Below are positions 15,315 through 22,931 of a stretch of 36,138 nt of DNA, one piece after another (the first letter of the stretch is position 1; each line of letters opens with the position of its first letter). The notes below the pieces were generated by a model. The model ran no database searches and had not been told where the DNA came from. It worked only from the letters and a program-made list of their open reading frames with translations. Position numbers and translations under genes: made by a program. This DNA comes from Flavobacteriia bacterium (GTDB lineage Bacteria > Bacteroidota > Bacteroidia > Flavobacteriales > Flavobacteriaceae): NCBI GenBank assembly GCA_018500075.1, contig JAHBAN010000169.1, forward strand, positions 1-36,138, in the 5' to 3' direction.

Positions 15315-16238
15315 GTGAAGAGTGAAACATCACAAGCCTTCGATCACCCCGATGCCAGATCGCGAGCGACCTCTCTGGCCACGCCGCTGGATCGTATTTC
15401 CCTGCGCGATCACATTGTCGATGTCGAGATTGGTGCGTTTCAGGCCGAACGCGGAACAACCCAGCGTATCTCTTTCAATGTGGTTGTCGAGGTCTTGCCC
15501 GCGCAGCTCAATGTCGAAGACGATGTCGACAAGATATTGTCCTATGACAAGGTGACAGAGGCGATCGCAATCGCTCTCGGCGAAGAGCGGCTCAATCTGC
15601 TGGAAACACTCGCCGACCGCGTTGCCGAACGCATTCTTTGGGAGCCTCAGGCGGTTCGGGCTTTTGTCCGTATCGAGAAACTTGACCGAGGTCCCGGAGC
15701 GTTGGGCGTTGAGATCGTGCGCGCCAAGGCCGGGGAGGGGAGCGTGTCTGGCGACGACACCAAAATCTCCCCTCGGGTTGTGTTCTTTTCCAATGAAGCG
15801 ATCGCCTCCGCGAATTTGCAGGGCTGGATTGACCAATTGGCAGAAAACGACGCGCCAACGCTGATCTGTGTTGGCGCGCCCGAGGCCAAGACGCCGCAGG
15901 CTTTGGCCCCCCTTGCCCAACGCAGAATTGAACTGCTCGCAATCGAGCAGAACGCCTGGATTCTGGCTGCACGCGACAAGCGCTGTGTTGTTGTGGAAAC
16001 CCGCACAGAGCTTGATTGGGCTATGAAAAACAGCCAGATCAGCGTTTGGGCACCCTCCAAGATTGTGCTGGATACGGTCGATGGGCCGTCTGCTGAGCAT
16101 CAGGATGCGCTGGATCTGGCCCTCTGGTTTGCAACAGATATGGGCGCCGAACGGTTTATCGCCTTTGATCAAGGCGCGCTGACGCGCGAGCTGCCTTTCC
16201 CTGTCGACTTTCGAAAATCCACCGGGTCCAAGATCTGA
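15315..16238 (+). CDS. folB: Dihydroneopterin aldolase FolB with C-terminal extension
   Basis: FolB cleaves 7,8-dihydroneopterin to 6-hydroxymethyl-dihydropterin and glycolaldehyde in folate synthesis. Residues about 20-130 are the FolB domain: R-I-S-L-R-D-H-I-V-D-V-E-I-G-A-F, the E-R that follows, N-L-L-E-T-L-A-D-R-V-A and V-R-I-E-K-L-D-R with the likely catalytic lysine. The protein is about 307 residues, whereas FolB alone is about 120. The last 160 residues have no motif I know. They do not show the HPPK (FolK) signature, although no folK is seen between folB and folP. GTG 15315 follows GGGAG and yields the expected M-K-S-E-T; GTG 15273 is the longer alternative. folP starts 38 bp later and glmM overlaps folP. 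Confidence 0.88.
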   Translation: MKSETSQAFDHPDARSRATSLATPLDRISLRDHIVDVEIGAFQAERGTTQRISFNVVVEVLPAQLNVEDDVDKILSYDKVTEAIAIALGEERLNLLETLADRVAERILWEPQAVRAFVRIEKLDRGPGALGVEIVRAKAGEGSVSGDDTKISPRVVFFSNEAIASANLQGWIDQLAENDAPTLICVGAPEAKTPQALAPLAQRRIELLAIEQNAWILAARDKRCVVVETRTELDWAMKNSQISVWAPSKIVLDTVDGPSAEHQDALDLALWFATDMGAERFIAFDQGALTRELPFPVDFRKSTGSKI

Positions 16239-16275
16239 CTCTTGTTCACGGGCGGGTGTCAGGTAACATCACGAC

Positions 16276-17289
16276 ATGACCAAATACTATTACCGTCCCC
16301 TTGTGCAAACGGCTCAAAAACGCCCGCCAGAAGCGGTTTCTCTGGCTGGTGGGCACTGTTGGTTTACGCAGGTGGAAGTGCTCCAACGGGCAAAAGAATC
16401 ATGCTTCGTTCCGGCGGCGCGCTTGCCAGAAGATGTCTTGGCCCGCCTCAAGGCCAACCGCGCGCCGATTGCCGGGATCGGGCTTGAAACCCCGCGTCTC
16501 ATGGGGATTTTGAATGTTACGCCCGACAGCTTTAGTGACGGCGGACGCTTCACTGGGGCCGCTGTGGCGCTTCAACACGCGAAAGCCATGGCGCATTCAG
16601 GGGCTGACATCATTGATATCGGCGGCGAAAGCACCCGACCCGGCGCTCACGAAGTTCCGCGAGAAGCAGAGATCGCGCGCACGGCTCCGGTTATCAAAGC
16701 GATCCGATCGGCTATAGAGACGCCGATTTCGATCGACACCCGAAAAGCCGAGGTTGCAAAAGCCGCCTGCGAGGCGGGCGCAAATATGGTCAATGATGTC
16801 TCCGGCTTTACCTTTGATACGGCTCTGGCTCCGTTCTGTGCGGCCAGAGACCTGCCCGTCTTTGTCATGCACTCGCAGGGCCAGCCCGACACCATGCAAG
16901 ACAACCCGCTCTATGAGGATGTCGTGTTTGATGTCTATGATTTCTTTGAGGAACGTCTTGAGCATCTGGTCGCAGCGGGCATTGCGCGCGAGCGTATCGT
17001 GATTGACCCGGGAATCGGATTTGGAAAGAAAATCGAGCACAATCTTGCCCTTCTGGCCAATTTGAGTGTGTTCCACAGTCTGGGATGTGCGATACTTCTC
17101 GGGGTGTCCCGCAAAGGCTTTATTGGCAAAATCGGGGGGGCTGAAGACCCTGTGGCGCGAATGCCCGGCTCGATTGCGGTCGGGTTGGCTGGTGTTGCGC
17201 AGGGCGTCCAGTTGCTTCGGGTTCATGATGTCGCGGAAACAAAACAGGCGCTAAAACTATGGTTGGCCGCCATGCGAGGAGACTGCTGA
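16276..17289 (+). CDS. folP: Dihydropteroate synthase FolP
   Basis: FolP condenses hydroxymethyl-dihydropterin diphosphate with p-aminobenzoate and is the sulfonamide target. Signatures are M-G-I-L-N-V-T-P-D-S-F-S-D-G-G (near residue 76), D-I-G-G-E-S-T-R-P-G-A, S-I-D-T-R-K-A, N-D-V-S-G, D-P-G-I-G-F-G-K and S-R-K-G-F-I-G. The 337-residue protein carries about 70 residues before the TIM barrel, longer than the textbook 280-residue enzyme. From memory, this extension is usual in Rhodobacterales, and its role is unknown. ATG 16276 has only a weak AGG upstream. It is the middle gene of folB-folP-glmM; the folP stop TGA shares its A with the glmM ATG. Confidence 0.96.
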   Translation: MTKYYYRPLVQTAQKRPPEAVSLAGGHCWFTQVEVLQRAKESCFVPAARLPEDVLARLKANRAPIAGIGLETPRLMGILNVTPDSFSDGGRFTGAAVALQHAKAMAHSGADIIDIGGESTRPGAHEVPREAEIARTAPVIKAIRSAIETPISIDTRKAEVAKAACEAGANMVNDVSGFTFDTALAPFCAARDLPVFVMHSQGQPDTMQDNPLYEDVVFDVYDFFEERLEHLVAAGIARERIVIDPGIGFGKKIEHNLALLANLSVFHSLGCAILLGVSRKGFIGKIGGAEDPVARMPGSIAVGLAGVAQGVQLLRVHDVAETKQALKLWLAAMRGDC

Positions 17290-18632
17290 TGACACGAGAG
17301 CTTTTTGGCACCGATGGTGTGCGCGGAACCGCAAACACCTACCCCATGACGGCGGAGATGGCGCTCAAGATCGGGGCTGCTGTTGGCCGCTTCTTTCGAA
17401 AGGACAGCTCCGCCGCCCATCGGGTTGTGATTGGTAAGGATACCCGGCTGTCGGGCTATATGTTTGAAAGTGCTCTGACAGCAGGTCTCACGAGCACGGG
17501 TATGAATGTTCTGTTGTTGGGGCCGATCCCGACGCCGGCTGTTGGCTTGCTGACCACATCAATGAGAGCCGATCTGGGCGTGATGATCTCGGCAAGCCAT
17601 AACCCTGCTGTGGACAATGGCATCAAATTTTTCGGCCCTGACGGCTTCAAGCTCTCTGATGAGGCCGAAATGGAGATTGAGGCTCTGGTCAAAGCGGGTG
17701 TTGAGCCGGCACAATCCCGCAATATCGGACGCGCCAAGCGGATTGATGACGGGCGGTTCAGATATATCGAGCGCGTCAAATCGACCTTTCCAAGCGGTAT
17801 GCGGCTGGACGGGATCAAGGTTGTCATCGATTGCGCGCATGGCGCGGCCTATAAGGCTGCTCCAGAGGTGCTATGGGAGCTTGGCGCAGAGGTCATTACG
17901 GTCGGGACAGCGCCGAACGGCTTCAATATCAATCAGGCCTGTGGATCAACACAGCCTCGCGTGGCGGCTGAGACCGTTGTGGCACATGGCGCTGATCTCG
18001 GGATCTGCCTTGATGGGGATGCCGACCGTGTCGTTTTGATTGATGAAACAGGTGCGGTGGCCGATGGCGATCAGATCATGGGGCTTTTTGCGGCGCGCTG
18101 GGCGCAAGAGGGCCGGCTGACGGGCAATGCTCTTGTGGCGACCGTGATGTCAAACCTCGGCTTAGAACGGTTTTTGAGCGACAAAGGCATCGGGCTTGAG
18201 CGCACCAATGTTGGCGACCGTTATGTTGTTGAGCGGATGCGCCAGGGCGGCTTCAATCTTGGCGGTGAGCAATCAGGCCACATTGTTATGACAGATTATG
18301 CCACGACCGGCGACGGCTTGATGGCGGCGCTCCAGTTTCTGGCGGCTTTGGTGCAGTCTCAAAAGCGGGCCTCCGAACTTTCCAGTGTTTTTCAGCCCGT
18401 GCCGCAGCTTCTCAAGAATGTCCGCTTCCAATCGGGGCAGATGCCGCTGGAGGATACGTCTGTGCGGGCCGAAATCGCACGGGTGGAAAGTGAGCTGTCA
18501 GGACGCGGCCGGCTCCTGATCCGAAAGTCCGGCACCGAGCCTTTGGTGCGGGTTATGGCCGAGTGCGAAGACGAGGCTGTCTTGAATACATCGGTTGATG
18601 CGATTGTCAGCGCGATTGAAGCGGTGCTTTAA
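17289..18632 (+). CDS. glmM: Phosphoglucosamine mutase GlmM
   Basis: GlmM interconverts glucosamine-6-phosphate and glucosamine-1-phosphate, feeding UDP-GlcNAc for peptidoglycan and LPS. The 447-residue length is standard. Motifs are F-G-T-D-G-V-R-G at the N-terminus, the phosphoserine loop I-S-A-S-H-N-P near residue 100, the metal loop D-G-D-A-D-R-V near 240, the sugar-binding G-G-E-Q-S-G-H and the C-terminal phosphate loop R-K-S-G-T-E-P-L-V-R. ATG 17289 overlaps the folP stop, and GAGGAGA precedes it; the in-frame ATG at 17259 is less likely. The gene order folP-glmM is common in many bacteria. Its stop overlaps the stop of the convergent EamA gene. Confidence 0.97.
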   Translation: MTRELFGTDGVRGTANTYPMTAEMALKIGAAVGRFFRKDSSAAHRVVIGKDTRLSGYMFESALTAGLTSTGMNVLLLGPIPTPAVGLLTTSMRADLGVMISASHNPAVDNGIKFFGPDGFKLSDEAEMEIEALVKAGVEPAQSRNIGRAKRIDDGRFRYIERVKSTFPSGMRLDGIKVVIDCAHGAAYKAAPEVLWELGAEVITVGTAPNGFNINQACGSTQPRVAAETVVAHGADLGICLDGDADRVVLIDETGAVADGDQIMGLFAARWAQEGRLTGNALVATVMSNLGLERFLSDKGIGLERTNVGDRYVVERMRQGGFNLGGEQSGHIVMTDYATTGDGLMAALQFLAALVQSQKRASELSSVFQPVPQLLKNVRFQSGQMPLEDTSVRAEIARVESELSGRGRLLIRKSGTEPLVRVMAECEDEAVLNTSVDAIVSAIEAVL

Positions 18633-19543
18633 CCTCTTTTGAACAGCCGGCTTAGCGCGCCGTATTGTGTCAGCCCGACACCTGCCAAGATGAGCGCCAT
18701 TGCCATGAGAAGGCTGCCCGGAAGCGGCTCTGACAGGATGAGCGCTCCCAATAGGACAGACCAGACCGGAACTTGGTAATTGGTCAGGCTCATAAAGACG
18801 GGTCCGGCCGTGCGGATGACCCACACGCGCAAGAAATTTGCCCCCGCTGTCGGAACAAGGCCCAAGAAAGCCAGAATAAGGAGGGTGCGCGCCTCTGGGA
18901 TTTGGGGGAGACCTTCACTCAGATAGGCCGCCGGAATGACGATCGCTGAGCCAAAAACCATAGGCACGGCGGCAAGGCCGATCGGATCAATCGGTGGGAG
19001 GCGGCGCATCACGACAGAACCAATCGCATAACAGGCGGCCGCCCCGAGGCAGGCGAGCCGCCCTTGCGTTTCCAGGGCTGCGCCTGTGGAGGTGAATGCG
19101 TTTGCGCCAATCAGAAGGAGAACACCGCCAAAGCCGATGAGAAGACCGAGGATGCGCCTGTGTGTCATACGCTCGCCCGCAACGAAGAAATGCGACAAGG
19201 GCAGAACAAGCAGCGCGACCGCAGCCATAGAAACGCCGGCAAAGCCAGAGCTGACAAATTGCTGCCCCCAACTCAAGAGCATGAAAGGGATGGCCGAGGA
19301 GGTCGCGCCGACGACCACGAGTGCGCCCCATGCCCGCTCGGGGCCGTGCCATATTTTGCGCCCCATAAGTGCCCATATGCCCAATGTGAGCACTGTCGCA
19401 AAGGCTATGCGCGCCGCTGCGATCCAGAAGGGAGTGAGCGTTTCAAGCGCCAGCTCGATCACCAGAAAAGTGCCGCCCCATGTCAATCCCAACACCAGAA
19501 TGGCAAGCCAACTGAGGGGCGTGATGGCGTTGCTGTGTTGCAT
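18629..19543 (-). CDS. EamA/DMT-family membrane transporter
   Basis: The 304-residue protein has ten hydrophobic segments in two homologous halves. The first has the W-G-x-x-F motif (T-W-G-G-T-F-L-V) common in EamA carriers, with A-R-x-x-x-A-x-x-L soon after. It probably exports amino acids or other metabolites across the inner membrane; the substrate is unknown. I place the start at position 19543 (M-Q-H-S-N), with AAGG about nine bases upstream on the minus strand. The in-frame start at 19621 adds a non-conserved, polar leader and overlaps the ilvC terminator region. It lies downstream of ilvC on the same strand but behind a strong terminator. Its stop shares TTAA with the glmM stop. Confidence 0.88.
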   Translation of the reverse strand: MQHSNAITPLSWLAILVLGLTWGGTFLVIELALETLTPFWIAAARIAFATVLTLGIWALMGRKIWHGPERAWGALVVVGATSSAIPFMLLSWGQQFVSSGFAGVSMAAVALLVLPLSHFFVAGERMTHRRILGLLIGFGGVLLLIGANAFTSTGAALETQGRLACLGAAACYAIGSVVMRRLPPIDPIGLAAVPMVFGSAIVIPAAYLSEGLPQIPEARTLLILAFLGLVPTAGANFLRVWVIRTAGPVFMSLTNYQVPVWSVLLGALILSEPLPGSLLMAMALILAGVGLTQYGALSRLFKRG

Positions 19544-19625
19544 TGGGAAACCTTGTTGCAGATGGTGGATCTTGTGTGGTGTTTGCTCTGGTGTTTGCAG
19601 TCTTCTTCCCAGACATGGCACAGAA

Positions 19626-19651
19626 AAAAGGCGCCCGCTAGGGCGCCTTTT
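19626..19651 (-). terminator. Intrinsic terminator after ilvC
   Basis: AGGCGCCC and GGGCGCCT form an 8-bp stem (19629-19636 with 19641-19648), extended by A-T pairs, around a GCTA loop. T-runs occur on both strands, so it could work in either direction. It lies about 20 bp after the ilvC stop. Confidence 0.88.
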
Positions 19652-19670
19652 CTCGTTTGTTTTCTTGAGT

Positions 19671-20693
19671 TTAGTTTTTCTCTTTGTCGACCATTTTTCC
19701 GGCAGAAATCCATGGCATCATAGCGCGCAGCTTGGCACCGGTTTCTTCGATCATATGCTCGTCATTCGCACGGCGCGACGCTTTGATCGTCGGTTGACCG
19801 ACGGCATTTTCGAGCATGAAGTCACGAACGAATTTGCCTTGCTGAATGTCTTCCAGAACGGCTTTCATGCGAGCTTTGGTCTCGTCGTATTTCAGGATAC
19901 GTGGACCCGTGACATACTGGCCGTATTCCGCTGTGTTTGAGATCGAGTAATCCATGTTGGCGATGCCACCTTCATAAATCAGGTCCACGATCAGCTTAAC
20001 TTCGTGCAGACACTCAAAATAAGCCATTTCAGGGGCATAACCCGCTTCGACGAGCGTCTCAAAGCCACAGCGGATCAGCTCAACAAGGCCACCACAGAGG
20101 ACAGCTTGTTCGCCGAAGAGGTCTGTTTCACACTCTTCGCGGAAGTTTGTTTCGATGATGCCCGACCGGCCACCGCCGATCGCGGAGCAATACGACAGGC
20201 CGATTTCGAGGGCTTTGCCGGAGGCATCTTTGTCAATGGCAACAAGGCAAGGCACACCGCCGCCCTTGGTGTATTCGCCGCGCACGGTGTGGCCCGGGCC
20301 TTTGGGGGCCATCATGATGACGTCAACGCCTTCTTTTGGCTCGATCAGGCCGAAGTGAACATTCAGACCGTGGGCAAAAGCAATGGCTGCACCCGGTTTG
20401 ATGTTGTCGTGAACGTATTTCTTATATGTTTCGGCCTGAAGTTCGTCGGGCATTGTGAACATGATCACATCACACCAAGCGGCAGCTTCGGCGATGCCCA
20501 TAACTTGGAGGCCTTCACCTTCGGCTTTCTTGGCTGAGGCCGAGCCTTCGCGCAGAGCCACAACAAGGTTTTTGGCACCACTGTCGCGCAAGTTCAGCGC
20601 GTGGGCATGGCCTTGTGAGCCATAGCCCAAAATGGCAACTTTCATGTCTTTGATAAGGTTGATGTCGCAATCACGATCATAATAAACGCGCAT
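19671..20693 (-). CDS. ilvC: Ketol-acid reductoisomerase (class I)
   Basis: IlvC converts acetolactate or acetohydroxybutyrate to the dihydroxy acid in isoleucine and valine synthesis, using NADPH and Mg2+. The 340-residue length is the short class I form. Visible are the Rossmann motif G-Y-G-S-Q-G-H-A-H-A near residue 26, the A-P-K-G-P-G-H block, and the Mg-binding D-L-F-G-E-Q and E-x-x-x-E segments. Position 20693 (M-R-V-Y-Y-D-R-D) follows AAGGA by about seven bases; the frame is open further upstream but the extra residues are not family-like. It is divergent from a pair of Lrp/AsnC regulators, a natural candidate for their control. Confidence 0.98.
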   Translation of the reverse strand: MRVYYDRDCDINLIKDMKVAILGYGSQGHAHALNLRDSGAKNLVVALREGSASAKKAEGEGLQVMGIAEAAAWCDVIMFTMPDELQAETYKKYVHDNIKPGAAIAFAHGLNVHFGLIEPKEGVDVIMMAPKGPGHTVRGEYTKGGGVPCLVAIDKDASGKALEIGLSYCSAIGGGRSGIIETNFREECETDLFGEQAVLCGGLVELIRCGFETLVEAGYAPEMAYFECLHEVKLIVDLIYEGGIANMDYSISNTAEYGQYVTGPRILKYDETKARMKAVLEDIQQGKFVRDFMLENAVGQPTIKASRRANDEHMIEETGAKLRAMMPWISAGKMVDKEKN

Positions 20694-20784
20694 GGTAGGT
20701 TCCTTTGATGTCTTGAATACTCTGCCGTCACTATACCTGCTCCGTGGAAATGAGCTTGTCAGAATTGATTGAATTTTGGGTTTT

Positions 20785-20803
20785 TGTGATATATATATTC
20801 TCA
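20785..20803. promoter_or_regulatory. Imperfect dyad in the ilvC / lrp divergent region
   Basis: TGTGA (20785-20789) and TCTCA (20799-20803) flank nine alternating A/T bases; four of five arm positions are symmetric. It is AT-rich, like many Lrp/AsnC operators, and sits 25 bp before the first regulator start. A TATAGT that could be the ilvC -10 lies on the minus strand nearby. Operator function is inference. Confidence 0.4.
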
Positions 20804-20827
20804 TGAAGCTACTTAGTGAGAAATATT

Positions 20828-21283
20828 ATGCTTGATGACGTTGATCGACGTATTTTGCGACAGTTTCAGGCTGCTCCTGAGATGTCCGTTGCAGACCTGG
20901 CAGAGCGCTGCTCTCTGACAACGGCAAGTTGCTGGAGACGGCTGGAAAAGCTCGAAAGCAGCGGGGCCATTCTGGGGCATGAAGCTGTTGTTGATTGGCA
21001 GGCGTTAGGCTTTGGCGTTGAGGTCAGCTTGCGGATTACATTGGACAAAACCCAATCCTCCGCTTTTGACGACTTTCTTGCCAAGGCGCGTGATGTCCCA
21101 GAAGTGTTAGAGGTTCAAACATTTTTGGGGCGTGTCGATGTTCGGCTTTTGGTGATTGCGCGAGATATGGGGCATTATCAGGATGTGTATCGGTCCCAAA
21201 TATTATCGCTCCCTCATATCGCAGATATCGAGGCGCTCATGCATATCGCACGGCTGAAATCGGACGAAGTATTACCGATATGA
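20828..21283 (+). CDS. Lrp/AsnC-family transcriptional regulator (first of pair)
   Basis: The protein is 151 residues, standard for the family. An N-terminal winged HTH (about 3-55: D-R-R-I-L-R-Q-F-Q, then A-D-L-A-E-R-C and S-C-W-R-R-L-E-K-L) is followed by the RAM ligand-binding domain (about 65-140, with G-R-V-D-V-R-L-L-V). These octamer- or dimer-forming regulators sense amino acids and usually control nearby amino-acid genes. ATG 20828 is set by GTGAG seven bases upstream; GTG 20816 is an in-frame alternative. Its stop overlaps the next regulator (ATGA). The pair faces ilvC and precedes an aminotransferase, so both are candidate targets. Confidence 0.9.
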   Translation: MLDDVDRRILRQFQAAPEMSVADLAERCSLTTASCWRRLEKLESSGAILGHEAVVDWQALGFGVEVSLRITLDKTQSSAFDDFLAKARDVPEVLEVQTFLGRVDVRLLVIARDMGHYQDVYRSQILSLPHIADIEALMHIARLKSDEVLPI

Positions 21284-21735
21284 TCGAAACAGATGAAATT
21301 GACCGAAAAATTTTGCGCATACTTGTGCGTGATGCGCGCAAAAGCAGCAAGGCCATCGGAGAAGACCTGGGGTTGTCGCAGCCCGCGGTTTGGCGCCGCA
21401 TTCGGCGGCTCAAGGACAGTGGCGTTATTCTGGGCCAAAGGCTGCGTTTGGACCGCGAAAAGCTCGGGCTAGGGGTGATGGTGTTTCTCGGGGTAAAGCT
21501 CGCTGCAAAAGGGCGGGGCAGCATCGAAAGTTTTGAGCGCGCGGTGTCTGCAATTCCCGAGGTCTTGAGTGTCGAGCACGTTCTTGGCTTGTATGACTAT
21601 CGCTTGAAAGTTGTTGCCCGTGACATTCCCGACTTTGAGCGCGTGCTCAGACGGCGGATCATGACCTTGCCGGGGGCGGGGCAGGTTGAGGCGAATGTAT
21701 TGCTCAGTGAAGAGCGCAAGTATGGTCCGTTGTAA
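21280..21735 (+). CDS. Lrp/AsnC-family transcriptional regulator (second of pair)
   Basis: Also 151 residues, with the same two-domain plan: HTH at about 5-55 (I-D-R-K-I-L-R-I-L, S-Q-P-A-V-W-R-R-I-R-R-L) and RAM domain at about 65-140 (G-L-Y-D-Y-R-L-K-V-V-A-R-D). The two proteins are clearly homologous but quite divergent, so this is an old duplication or recruitment rather than a recent copy. The ATGA overlap means translational coupling, and the two may form hetero-oligomers. The aminotransferase gene starts 71 bp later. Confidence 0.9.
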   Translation: MIETDEIDRKILRILVRDARKSSKAIGEDLGLSQPAVWRRIRRLKDSGVILGQRLRLDREKLGLGVMVFLGVKLAAKGRGSIESFERAVSAIPEVLSVEHVLGLYDYRLKVVARDIPDFERVLRRRIMTLPGAGQVEANVLLSEERKYGPL

Positions 21736-21806
21736 GGATAGAACGGACTAGTCGTCAGGATGTGTTGTTGGTAGGGAGAGTGTAAGCCCTGGAATTGGAG
21801 ATAAAT

Positions 21807-22931
21807 ATGGCATTGCTCAAGACAGTCGATCCGGATGGACTGGACGAATTTTCGGTCGTGTTTACTGATCGCTCGCTCAACCATATGAGCGGGCGATTTC
21901 GAGGCGTGATGACGGACATCGGTGAGATGCTCAAAGAGGTCTATGCCGCCGATGCTGTCGCCTTGGTTCCGGGGGGCGGGACGTTTGCGATGGAAGCTGT
22001 TGCCCGTCAATTCGGGAATGGCGCCCATGCTTTGGTTGTGCGCAATGGCTGGTTTTCGTTCCGTTGGAGCCAGATTTTTGAGGCGGGCGGATTCGCCCAA
22101 GAGGTGAGCGTTCATAAGGCCCGCCAAACGGGCAATGGCGCACAAACGCCCTTTGCTCCGGCTCCGATCGAGGAGGTTGTTGCTTCTATCAAGTCGTCAA
22201 AACCTGATGTGGTGTTTGCGCCCCATGTTGAAACTTCGGCGGGCCTGATCTTGCCGGATGATTACATAACAGAGTTGGCGGCGTCGGCCCATGATGTGGG
22301 GGCGCTGATGGTTTTGGATTGTATCGCTTCAGGATGCGCCTGGGTTGATATGAAAAAGACCGGCGTTGATGTATTGATTTCGGCGCCACAAAAAGGCTGG
22401 TCAGCCTCGCCCTCGGCTGGCCTTGTTATGATGTCAGACCGGGCGATTGAGCGGCTGGAAAAAACGACATCTGACAGCTTTGCAATTGATCTCAAAAAAT
22501 GGCGAGACATTATGAAGTCCTATGAGGCTGGCGGACATTCTTACCATGCTACCATGCCAACCGATGCGCTTGAGAAATTCCGCGACACGATGCTTGAAAC
22601 GCGCGCCTTCGGCTTTGACAAACTGGAGCAGGCTCAATGGGATTTGGGCAATGGTGTGCGGGCGATGCTGAAGGAAAAGGGTGTTCAGTCGGTTGCCGCT
22701 GACGGGTTTGGCGCGCCGGGGGTGGTGGTGAGCTATACCCAGAATCCCGATATTCAAAACGGCAAAAACTTCGCCGCGCAAGGGATGCAGATTGCTGCTG
22801 GTGTTCCGCTCGCCTGTGACGAGCCTGAAAGCTTTATGACCTTTAGGCTTGGATTGTTTGGGCTGGACAAGCTCTATGATGTCGAGGGCACATTGGCGCG
22901 CTTGAAATCCGTGGTTGAAAAAGTGCTTTAA
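21807..22931 (+). CDS. Class V PLP-dependent aminotransferase
   Basis: The 374-residue enzyme belongs to the alanine/serine-glyoxylate aminotransferase-like group. Fold features are P-G-G-G-T-F-A-M-E-A near residue 55, R-N-G-W-F-S near 77, H-V-E-T-S-A-G near 136 and V-L-D-C-I-A-S-G near 168. The PLP lysine is in S-A-P-Q-K-G-W-S-A near 195. It should move an amino group between a small amino acid and a keto acid in the cytoplasm; the substrate pair cannot be decided here. ATG 21807 has GGAG six bases upstream. It follows two Lrp-type regulators, probably controlled by them. It converges on the UbiH-family gene, sharing TTAA as the two stops. Confidence 0.85.
   Translation: MALLKTVDPDGLDEFSVVFTDRSLNHMSGRFRGVMTDIGEMLKEVYAADAVALVPGGGTFAMEAVARQFGNGAHALVVRNGWFSFRWSQIFEAGGFAQEVSVHKARQTGNGAQTPFAPAPIEEVVASIKSSKPDVVFAPHVETSAGLILPDDYITELAASAHDVGALMVLDCIASGCAWVDMKKTGVDVLISAPQKGWSASPSAGLVMMSDRAIERLEKTTSDSFAIDLKKWRDIMKSYEAGGHSYHATMPTDALEKFRDTMLETRAFGFDKLEQAQWDLGNGVRAMLKEKGVQSVAADGFGAPGVVVSYTQNPDIQNGKNFAAQGMQIAAGVPLACDEPESFMTFRLGLFGLDKLYDVEGTLARLKSVVEKVL

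Noticed and set aside
16239..16275. Hidden folK between folB and folP
   Set aside because: The gap is only 37 bp, and neither flanking protein shows HPPK motifs.
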